NCBI GenBank assembly: GCA_028015205.1
Contig: CM051516.1
Location: 58,842,230 to 58,906,229 of the forward strand
Source of the DNA: Mytilisepta virgata
Lineage: Eukaryota; Mollusca; Bivalvia; Mytilida; Mytilidae
Direction of reading: 5' to 3'
Length of the DNA stretch: 64,000 bases
The position numbers were made by a program, and so were the translations under genes. This document shows positions 11,953-20,885 of the stretch, piece by piece; positions within the stretch are counted from its first letter, which is position 1; the number at the start of each line of letters is the position of its first letter. The notes beneath the pieces were generated by a model. The model worked only from the letters and a program-made list of their open reading frames with translations, had not been told where the DNA came from and did not search any database.

Positions 11953-14900
11953 TCATAACATGCCATTGAAGTTCTTTTCATACAAGTCTGTGTGATGTTT
12001 CTGAAACTGTCTGAGATGTTGTTTCTTGTCTTTCTGTTGAATGTTGTTGTCGGCAAGGATATTTTTCATCATTTCAACGAGAGCGTTATCAGTGTAAACT
12101 TTTGTCTGCTTCTGGTATTCATCAATAGAGACTTGACTGCAGTAGATATTTTCTAAAACAGAGAAATTAATAAATGAAATATCATGATATATCTATATTA
12201 TTTGTACTATCATTATTGACATGTTTATCAGTAGAGGGAAATGAAATACAGCATTAATGTGTGCTTGATAAATGCTGGTACTATCATTATTGACGTTTAT
12301 CAGTAGAGGAAAATGGAATACAGCATCAATGTGTGCAATATTGAAACATCATTTATATACATGAACACAAGACTTATTTTTCGTTTATATTTGAAGGCCA
12401 AAAGAAAAAAATTGTACATGGTAATGATTTTTTCCTCACTATGGCCTCTATCCCTAATAGAACTTTTTCTCTTTGACATATTTTTCACCAAATTAAATTC
12501 AACATTAATTTTTTTTTGCTTTCTGTATAATTTAAAAGTAATTTTTCAACCAAAAAAATAATTACCTCTAACTGGTGCGACCTCCCCAGTCTTAAGGTCT
12601 TTAATTCTGGAGTTGACACGGTCATGGATGTTCTTGGGAATTGTGAAGATCTCCTTGACATTCTGTACCATGAAGAGGATAAGAATTCTGGCTAACTTGT
12701 TGGCAATGATCTTATGCTTCAGGATGGCATCAGTGAAAGTGATCAGCATCAGGGTCTTGTTGTTCTCCTGAAAAATGAAATATTATTTTGTAATTTTAAG
12801 CCCATTACAGGATTGCATGTAGTGCGAATCCGGCTTACAGTACATTGAATGTCAGATGCCCTGGAATATAGGCTAATTTTTCAAAATTTTTCTCCATAAT
12901 ACACAAAACTTTCCCACATTCAGGTGCTTTAATATTGGTATATAGCATAATAAGAAAGGTCATGTGATATGGCATTCTTATACTTTATTAAAATGATGCT
13001 AAATAAAGTACATGACCTTCATCCTAGGAACTTGAATTAAAGATTATTGAAAAAGAAATTTTCGGATGGATTCTTATCAAATATTCTTTAACGGGTAACT
13101 ACAAATAAAATTTTTGTCAAAATCAGTTTTTATATTGAATATTATTTGTACTATTATGATTAAATTTCATGGCTGTTGGCATTTATTTAATATCTCTTTT
13201 TGTTGATTTAATATAGATATACCTTAGCATCAATCTGCATGGATTCTTCAGAGGCAGCAGACATAAACTTCAGCAGACGATGAAGTTCTTCACGGACATA
13301 CCATGGCAACAGTATCATGTCAAGTTGTAGGGCTTCTATGGCAACCTCGTTCTTCTCTTGAAGTACCAAGTTAAGAATGGCAAGATGGAGGTCGATAAAA
13401 CTTTCTGGTAGTAGTGGGTCTTCGGCAGTAGTGTAGTACTCGCTGAGAAAGTGGAATGACTGTATCTTGGAGGCAGGTGTAGACTCTCTGATGAAATCAT
13501 TCTCTAATATCACAATATTGTTGGGGAGGCACTCTATACAGTTGATGGCTGTCTGCATGAAGGGGTCCTGGACACCGAATAGTGGGATGTTCCAATGCTT
13601 GGCAACCATGTTGGAAATGATGAGGTTCTGGTGGACCAGTTTCTTGGTAGACTTTTCTTCATAAAGAAGACCATCCACAAATGACAGGTCTACAATCTTC
13701 AGCAGTTGACATAGGGAAACTTCTCTCCATAGGTCTTCTATAGCTGAAATATATATAACAATGATAATGTGCTATTTTTGAAATGTTTACTGGTATTTGA
13801 AAATATTTATTATGTTTTACTCACTTTTAGCAATATAGTTTGTTTGTTTGTTCGTGGTTTAATGCCGTTTTCAGCACATTTTGGCTATTTTGCGGCGGCC
13901 AGTTTTTATTGGTGGAGGATGCAGGAGTACCCGGAGAGAACCACCGACCTTCGGTAGGAAAATTGGCAATCCTTGTCAATTAAGATCAGAGTCGAACACC
14001 CCCCGCCACAGGTGAGATTCAAATTCACAACCCCAGCGTTGACAGGCTAGTGATCATCAGTAGTAATGACGAACTACCTAGTCCACTCGGCCACCGAGGC
14101 CCCCTTTAGCAATATAGCAATTATCCAACATTGAAAACAACTATTTTTCTAACAAGAATTGAGATTAAAAATATCCATTAGCAAGTGAATTATTCAGTTA
14201 AATTTTCACTAAGGTTAAGTATAAATATTTTATCCCTGACGCTTTATGAACATCAACATTGTTGCATAAAACCATAACACCTTCGATTTCCTCATCAAAT
14301 AGTTTGTAACAATTTTTGAATGTAATAAACAGCTTGAGGAATTAAATTTTAAAATAAAAAAAAATGAATATTAATTTGTGCTAAGATCAATTAATCTCAT
14401 CCTTTGTAAGCTAGATGAATGTTAATATTCTATTTTTTTTGTTTTTTGTTTTTGTTTTGATACCATACCTTCGAGAGAAACAACTTCACTATTGAGGTTA
14501 GTGGATTCAATGGTTGAAGTGTTAGAACTATGTAAACTGAAGTTGGGGTGTTTGAGTGACTTCTGGATGTTGATGAACTCTTGAATCTGGTCCTGTTTGA
14601 TCACAGCTAAAGGGTTACATAAGGCATCTGTTACCAAGTCTGGTTTCAGTCCAGGGTTTAGTCTGAAAAATAAAGAAAATAACTCACTATCAGGAAAGAA
14701 CACATTCTTAATAAAAATGTCTATTTCAAAAAGTGTTCTCAATTTTAATTACACAGTGAAATAGCTAAAATATGCGAAAATTAAAAGCTCTAATCTGTCT
14801 TTACATGGCACCAGTGAAAGTCTGTCAGGTTCTTTTACAAAATCAAATTTAAAAAGCTTTAAACAAAGTAATTATAAACATACTAAACACTGTGGATACA

Positions 14901-16514
14901 CAATGGAAAACTGTGCTTATTTGTTATTCATATTTCCCTTTTTACACCATTTTATTTCGTGTGTAATGTGGTTGGGGATGTTGCTCCAATGTTATCAACA
15001 TATTCCTGTGTCCAATCTTATTAGATGTCGTCTCAATAAAGCCTAACAAATATCATTATCACATTTCCATATTAGCTCACAATTTTTGGCAAGGATCAGA
15101 AAAACTTAATTTCAAATGAATTTCTGAGATACAAGTAGGAACTTAATGAAATTTTACTTAATAAGCTAATTCTTCACATACCTTAAACTTAAACGTCTGG
15201 AGTTGTCCATAATGGAGTACTCGTCATCTGATGATTCTGTAATGGTAGAACTGGTCTCACTGTCAGAATCACAACAAAGAAATCTGTAACACTTACTCTG
15301 GCTATCTTCAAATGACTTCTTCATCTCACTGTTACGAGAACTGATTGGTGAAAACACATGTCTGTCCATCAATGCCTGACATAACTATAAGATAAAAAAA
15401 AATAGGTTAAAATCTTTATTGAGATAGATTTTAATGTTTCTAATTCATTAAATGAGTAATGAATATTTTTTTTGCAAAATTTGGCAATAAAATTTTTCTT
15501 TTGGTAATTTGAATTAATATAAACAACTTCAAGTGAGATTGCATCAGAAAAATAATAATAAGTTTTGTTATACATTGTAAAGTAATGAAAATCTGATTTT
15601 TGACCAAAACAAGTAACAGGTTAATTTGTATTGGACTCCTATCAGAAACTCATGAGTGAGCTTTGTATTGACTTGTCTCAATCAGGAATTTTTTTGGTTT
15701 GAATGAAAATAAAAATTTAGGCTGCAATAGCAGCCGAAAAAAATATCTAGGACCCAAGTTTTGACGAAAAAAAAATAAGCAGGATCAAACATTTGATCCT
15801 AGCCCCCCCCCCATAAAAATCAAATGGTTGTTCCCTTACAGTGTGTCCTTAATTAAAATGAAGAAAAGTTTAAGAAATGATACCTTAATAGCCTTTTCCC
15901 TGGAGAGGTCTGAGCTAAAAGTATTCTTCTCACTGAGCAGGTAGGTCAGGACAACATCAACTGCATCTTGGCCAGTGAAGCAGTTCTCATAAGTCTTCAT
16001 CTTGATACGACGTCGCTTCAACTCGACACGGGACTTCAGATGGTCGACAATCTCGTTCCATATCTGAGTTGCCTTAAAAGGACCTGAAAGATAAAAATTT
16101 ATCATAAGCAAATGATGTTAAATTTAATGCCAGATTTTAAAGATTTATAAATTGGCCAATTCATTAAAATATCAAAAATTTAACAAACTTTTGATACAGC
16201 TTTCATAGCTGACAAAAAAAAGAAATTCCTTATTCCATTGCCATGACGTGCCATTCTTATCAAATCGAGAACATAAACATGTTTTAGAAAAACTTTTATT
16301 AACCTCCTGGAAGTCCCCTTTCATTAACCCATTGGTATTTTTTTTTTTTCAAATTAAAAGAAATTATATCCCTCAGAACTTGATTTTAAATTATTTTTTG
16401 GAGAGGGTTTTATTTTAATTGTTGGCAAGCATCTCACCTGTTCGTGTAGTTTTGCTGAGTATTAAATTCATTAGTATTAGATTCATTTAGAGAAATGTTC
16501 CCTGTTCTAGTCAT
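11953..16514 (-). CDS. DEPDC7: DEPDC7-like protein, copy A (exon-1 frameshift)
   Basis: DEP domain-containing protein 7 family; human DEPDC7 has been linked to CARMA2/3-dependent NF-kB signalling. Exons, 5' to 3': 16438-16514, 15884-16083, 15182-15384, 14469-14662, 13223-13743, 12566-12767, 11953-12152 (TGA). Exons 2-7 are intact, have consensus splice sites and match copies B and C in length and phase. Exon 1 is altered: 20 nt replace 4 nt found in B and C, so the conserved start (MTRTGNISLNE) would reach exon 2 in the wrong frame and stop after 28 codons (ending in Arg-Ser-Phe). Two in-frame ATGs made by the insertion (16486 and 16471) restore the frame; from 16486 the product would be 522 aa. 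An alternative first exon at 18070-18091 could also bypass the problem. Copy-specific residues include Asn-Asn for Ser...Lys in exon 5. A possible poly(A) signal (AATAAA, minus) is at 11635-11640. A SINE sits in intron 4. It may be a functional gene with a changed N-terminus or an early pseudogene. Confidence 0.85.
12204..12345. repeat. Tandem 74-bp duplication in intron 6 of copy A
   Basis: The segment 'gtactatcattattgac...agtagagg...acagcat' occurs twice in intron 6. Copy B has the same duplication (about 21370-21500); copy C has one unit. It is useful for tracing the ancestry of the copies. Confidence 0.75.
13839..14104 (-). mobile_element. Full-length tRNA-headed SINE in intron 4 of copy A
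   Basis: Read on the minus strand it starts ggggcctcggtggccgagtgg, containing a tRNA-type A box (TGGCCGAGTGG), followed by a B-box-like gaatttgaatctc, a unique body, and an (AAAC)n-type tail. It is flanked by a perfect 13-bp target-site duplication, tttagcaatatag (13826-13838 and 14105-14117). Copies B and C carry the uninterrupted empty site at the same place, so the insertion post-dates the gene duplication. Confidence 0.9.
15681..15835. mobile_element. Left-truncated palindromic MITE in intron 2, copy A
   Basis: Retains the right terminus (ggatcaaacatttgat...poly-C...aaaatcaaatggttgttccc) and the internal 'ggctgcaatagcagccg' but has lost its left terminus compared with copy C. The poly-C run makes this a likely sequencing trouble spot. 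Confidence 0.6.
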
Positions 16515-16659
16515 GATGTCTAGATGAAGTATCAGTAGAATGAGAAAGCCTTGTAAGTATTAATTTTTTTCCTGTTATAGGTATTTCTGAAAACTTTTGA
16601 ATGACTAGACCTACTGTACACCACCTTTTTATATTAATTTTGAGTAATTTGGAGATTTT

Positions 16660-16830
16660 CTTGGTTTATATAACTATAATAACATCTCTTGTACTTCAAG
16701 AGTAATTCCAAACTTTAAAAGTTATAGTAATGAGTGGAAAGCTTGGATCATTAGACTGTTGTTTATTTTATCATTGTGGTAGGGAAAAGTGTGTCTATGT
16801 TTATTTAGTTAATTGAAACACAAATAATTG
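16660..16830 (-). promoter_or_regulatory. Conserved proximal upstream block, copy A
   Basis: Runs about 150-320 bp upstream of the exon 1 ATG. The segments 'aataacatct', 'agtaattcca', 'aagctt', 'ctagactg'-like and 'aagtgtgtctatgtttattt' recur in the same order in B (25530-25692), C (36412-36576) and the diverged copy D (50215-50392), whereas the introns of D no longer align by eye. Probable core promoter or 5'UTR. Confidence 0.6.
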
Positions 16831-17239
16831 ATAAGTAAAAGTGTGGCTGTGTTTAATATCAATTAATATACAATTAATTGGTCATTATATTTGGATAAGA
16901 TGTTTTGTTTTCTTTTTTTCAATATAATTACTCTATACTTGAGTATTTGAGGGTTTGTTTTATTATGTATATATTATATCATTCTTTTTTTTCTGATAAT
17001 TTCCACATATAACTTGAATACTTAGTATAAAAAAAAACTTATTCATCAGTCAATATTAACTTCATAAATAGACTGAATCATGATAAAATAAATTATTGTC
17101 TGCATGAAATACACAATTAAAATGAAAATTTGACTTCTATATCATATAAATGTCCTCCATAATAAATTTGTTGCAATTATTCATTTGAAAAATTTCACAC
17201 TGTTTTATTGTTTACATATTGTTTCAGTGTAAACTTTAC

Positions 17240-17350
17240 ATTGTAATTACCTGTATCCTGCAGGATACATAAAGGACAATACCTGCTGTAATGATCAGGT
17301 GTAAAATTGTTTATTATTACAAGATAATTGTCATAATTACTAAGTGTCAT
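17240..17350 (-). promoter_or_regulatory. Upstream conserved element 1, copy A
   Basis: Contains 'acctgtatcctgcaggatac', 'ggacaatacctgctg' and 'caggtgtaaaat'. Repeated in B (26211-26330) and C (37137-37250), and related to upstream element 2 further out. Could be an enhancer, promoter or non-coding exon. Confidence 0.4.
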
Positions 17351-18069
17351 CATTTCAAATTATCACAGTTACTTAATTTGGTAATAAACTTGGGTTAAAA
17401 ACAGATATAATTGCAGCTGTAAAAAATATAGAATTACTAAGAATATATGCTTTGTCACTAAAATTTATTTAAACACCACTTTTACTAGTTCAGTGGAATA
17501 AATTATATAAAAACAAATATTGACTTTTATTAATACAAATCCTTTCTAGTTTAAGAAATGATTCACATTTTCTTCATATATTTTTTACATGCATGGACTC
17601 CCATTTCTCCTAGATTAATTTATCCAGTAGAAGTGTTATCTTATTTTTTCTCAAAACTTTCGAAAAAGAAATGGACTAAGGAAAGAGTTTTTTTAACTCA
17701 GGAATTTTAGTATGGTTTAAATAAAACATATATTTATAGTTATTAAAATATCATGAATTTCATTTCCTCATTAAATCCTATATTCCACTTTAGAACATTA
17801 ATAATTTCAAATTTTAATAACTGAAATAAAAAAGAAAATATCAAAAGATAAATTAAGATTATTTTTCTTTGCAAACCCACAAGCAGTATAAAAAAATTAT
17901 TACTTAAGTATAGGGGGTATATCCTATTTGTATCATGATGCTCTGAAAAGTGCAAATTATAGGTTTTGATATTTGAGAAGGGTTGTCTTTCAGGAATTTC
18001 ACTTTTTGGAAATGTAAACTGTGATGCATACATGATATCTGGTTACATGATATAAATAATTATAACTAC

Positions 18070-18091
18070 CTTGATATAAAGCTTGAACCAT
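18070..18091 (-). CDS. DEPDC7: Candidate alternative first coding exon, DEPDC7-like copy A
   Basis: Minus strand: an ATG, six further codons and one base, then a donor (CAAG|GTAGTT). It encodes MVQALYQ plus G, and the phase-1 end joins exon 2 in frame as ...Q-GPFKATQIW. The same 22-nt structure (ATG, length, phase, donor) is present upstream of B, C and D, and in D the peptide differs while frame and donor are kept. It would give copy A a normal reading frame in spite of the exon 1 frameshift. No transcript evidence is available here. Confidence 0.5.
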
Positions 18092-18269
18092 TCTGCAATT
18101 TCTAGAGCTAAAAGATTGTTCACGCAGTGGTATGGTTAACTAATAAAGAATTTTACAAATGAATATCTCAAGATAAATCTCTATATATAAGAATGGGATA
18201 CAGGAAAATGCTACTGTACAATATGTAAAGGTGTGTCAATTTTTACACTTTAAAACAATAGTTGTATAT

Positions 18270-18440
18270 TATAGGTAGCTGTCACTGATTGGTTTACAGT
18301 CTAATTAACCTTTACAATTACCCATATCCTGTTACAGACATCAAAGACAATACCTGTTATATTGTATAGGTGTGAAATGGTCAATTAGTACAAAATAATT
18401 GACCTCATCATTACAATTCTGCATGTTACTTATTACACAA
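18270..18440 (-). promoter_or_regulatory. Upstream conserved element 2, copy A
   Basis: Contains 'gtagctgtcac', 'ggtttaca', 'aaagacaatacctg' and 'taggtgtgaaat' (the last matching a T-box half-site AGGTGTGA). Counterparts: B 27262-27435, C 38085-38255, and D 51205-51300 where 'agctgtcacc', 'aaagacaatacctg' and 'aggtgt' are still aligned. It looks like an ancient duplicate of upstream element 1. Confidence 0.45.
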
Positions 18441-18959
18441 AGGTGTGAAATAATGTTAATGAACTTAAATGAAGATGCTCCAAAGAAATTATATATATCA
18501 AAATTGAGTTCTCTGAACAATAGTTGTATATATATTCTCAGAACTTTATTTAACTTTTGTATGTTTAAGAATTTTACAAACAACTTTAACATTTTACTAT
18601 AAAAAAAAATCAAATTATCTAATGACAAAATGTATTTAAGCCATAAGACTTGTTATTTACTTTGGTTTGCAAATTTGGATGAACATTTATCTGTTCCTAA
18701 TATTGTTTTGCTTGTTTATAGCTTTGTACAACATATCATACTTGTCCTATATTAAAGACCAAAAGGTCACAACATTGTAAGCAAATTAACCTTGTAACAT
18801 TTTTACTGCAAAGAAATAAGAAAAAATTGTGATGTAAAATTATATTGTCTAAAATTTCTCTCTTTAAAAAATGAAGAATTATTTACCAGTTCATGTCAAA
18901 CAAGAGAGCTGTCTGAGTGACAGCAAGCCAGGTTTTCCTTCTATTTCATTTTTACTGAG

Positions 18960-19775
18960 TAACTTTTCTTCAACAAAGAAGTCAAGGGTCAAGGTCAGAT
19001 GTCAACATCTTTAGTACACAACACATCATCTTGAAGTACACTACCCACACATCAAAGATCTAAGATCTAGGTTTTAAGACAAAAAAGTTACAGGCTGGAC
19101 ATGATTAGCAATTAATGTACCTTGAGGTCAAAGCTCAAGGTAAACATCCTTAATATGCGACACATAATCTTGATGAAACCTACGTACACAACAAATATCC
19201 AAGGCCTAGGCCTTGTGGCAAAAAAGTTACCAAAATAATCAATTTACTGACCTTGAGGTCAAAGGTCAAGGTCAATATCCTTGGAATGTGAAACATCATC
19301 TTGAGGTAACCTACCTACACACCAAAGATCCAAGGCCTAGGTCTTTAGACAAAAAAGTTACAAAAATGACCTATTTATTGACCTTAAGGTCAATGGTCAA
19401 GGTCAATATTCTTGGTACGCAACACATCATCTTGAGATAACCTACCTACACACCAAAAATCCAAGGCCTAGGTCTTAATCCAAAAAAGTTACAGGCCGGA
19501 AACGAAGATGATCTAAAATGACCTATTTATTCACTCTAAGGTCAAGGGTCAAGGTCACAGGTCAACATTTTTGAAACATGACACATTGTCTTGAGGTGAC
19601 ATATCCACACACCATAGATCTAAGGTCTAGGCCTTAAGACAAAGTTATAGACCAGACACGATTGGCTGCTGCCCAAAAATGTCCTATTTATTGACCTTGA
19701 GGTCAACAGTCAAGGTCAATATTCTTGGTATGTGACACATCATCTTGAGATAACCTACCTACACACCAAAAATCC
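18960..19775. repeat. Tandem array rich in AGGTCA half-sites (between A and B)
   Basis: About six units of roughly 120-150 bp with 'gaccttgaggtcaa(a)ggtcaaggtcaa', 'acacatcatcttgag', 'acctacctacacacca' and 'ccaaggcctaggtctt'. Each unit has a cluster of AGGTCA words, including a perfect DR1 (aggtcaaaggtca) near 19256. An almost identical array lies left of copy C (29900-30705). No coding potential. Confidence 0.8.
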
Positions 19776-20885
19776 AAATTTCATTGATGTAATATTTTCC
19801 TGTAGTATTTTTTAAAGTTTAATGTTTTTCAGAAAGCGCTGTTTACAAATAGTTTACGAAAGATTAAAATTTAACTCAAAATCTGTGAGAATTCATATTT
19901 TTTCAGACCAGTTAAAGTCCTGTCTAGTTTTCCGTGTGAAAACAGATTATAGTGTAGAGTATCTGGTCATACCCTAGCTTTTCTCCAAATCTGAGGTAAT
20001 CCTAATACCCTCCCCCCCCCCAAAAAAAAATAAATAAAAATAAAATGTCAGTTCAGAACTTTTGAAGAGATTATACAAATGTAACCTGGACTGAGGTTTA
20101 TGAATTGCATATAGATGTGTTGTAATTTAAACCAGGTTGAAGCTGTTTTACTTGCTCAAAAAGTTTACTGTATATTGCTGAGTTATCTCCCTTTGTTTGC
20201 ATTTCTGTAGCATTTTTATCTACTATGGGTATAGCTATATTACATGAATGTACAAGATGCAAGTTATCAATACAACAGAGCTGTTGTGAATAGTGGCAAT
20301 CCTTAATCGCAGTATATTCATGATATTGATGAAATTGTATTGGGTAAGCCTCACAGAGACAGCATCAGATCACTATGACCATGTAAGACAGTTGGTACTG
20401 AGGTCATGATCAAAAAGATAAAACAGACCACAGGAAATATCAACAATGGCACACCTTCAAATATGTGTAGTCTTGTGTGATAGGGAGCAGCCTACTTACC
20501 ATGACACGCACTTATGGCCTACTATATATATATATATAATTAAAACAATAAAATATTATTCAATAATTTATTTCAATCATTTAACACATGATACAAACAT
20601 TAGATCACATGATTTTAAAAATTTCACGTTAAATATGTTAATTTTGTATCATATTTTAACAATGATACACTTTGGCACTAATCCAACAAAATATGGGACA
20701 ATGTTCTGTCATACAACATCACCCAATAAATAAATATCTCAAATATTCAACAATATTTACAAATAAAATCTATACAATTCAATATTTACAATTATATAAT
20801 AAATAAATTAATGTCTATGAGACAATATATTACAATAATTGCACTGTTCAAAATCACAACCTGGCTAGAGGTTCACGGTAATTGT

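Larger units (their letters stand above)
10865..19775 (-). repeat. Tandem duplication unit A
   Basis: Left-most of three long direct repeats. It holds DEPDC7-like gene A, its upstream region and, at its right end, the AGGTCA-rich array. Homology with units B and C starts near 10.87 kb ('cgatgtaatag...gtttttcagaaag'), where B starts near 19.78 and C near 30.71 kb. Unit A lacks a short block ('gaccagttaaagtcctgtc') present in the 3' flanks of B and C. Confidence 0.85.

Noticed and set aside
12313..12561. Open frames in intron 6 shared by A, B and C
   Set aside because: Shared only because the introns are recent duplicates; absent from D, and AT-rich in composition.
13467..13664. A 65-codon antisense open frame conserved in all four DEPDC7 copies (also 22626, 33260, 43595)
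   Set aside because: It lies wholly opposite exon 5; conservation follows from the coding strand, and it has no own splice or start context.
13839..14104. tRNA-like A and B boxes read as a tRNA gene
   Set aside because: No cloverleaf can be closed, the sequence continues into a SINE body and is repeated at three other places.
17240..17350. Upstream element 1 as a coding first exon (ATG TAT CCT GCA GGA TAC AG|GTAATT)
   Set aside because: It ends in phase 2 and cannot join exon 2 in frame; a non-coding or regulatory role fits better.
18960..19775. Regular repeats resembling a CRISPR array
   Set aside because: Units are over 100 bp, diverged and contiguous without unique spacers, and the genome is eukaryotic.
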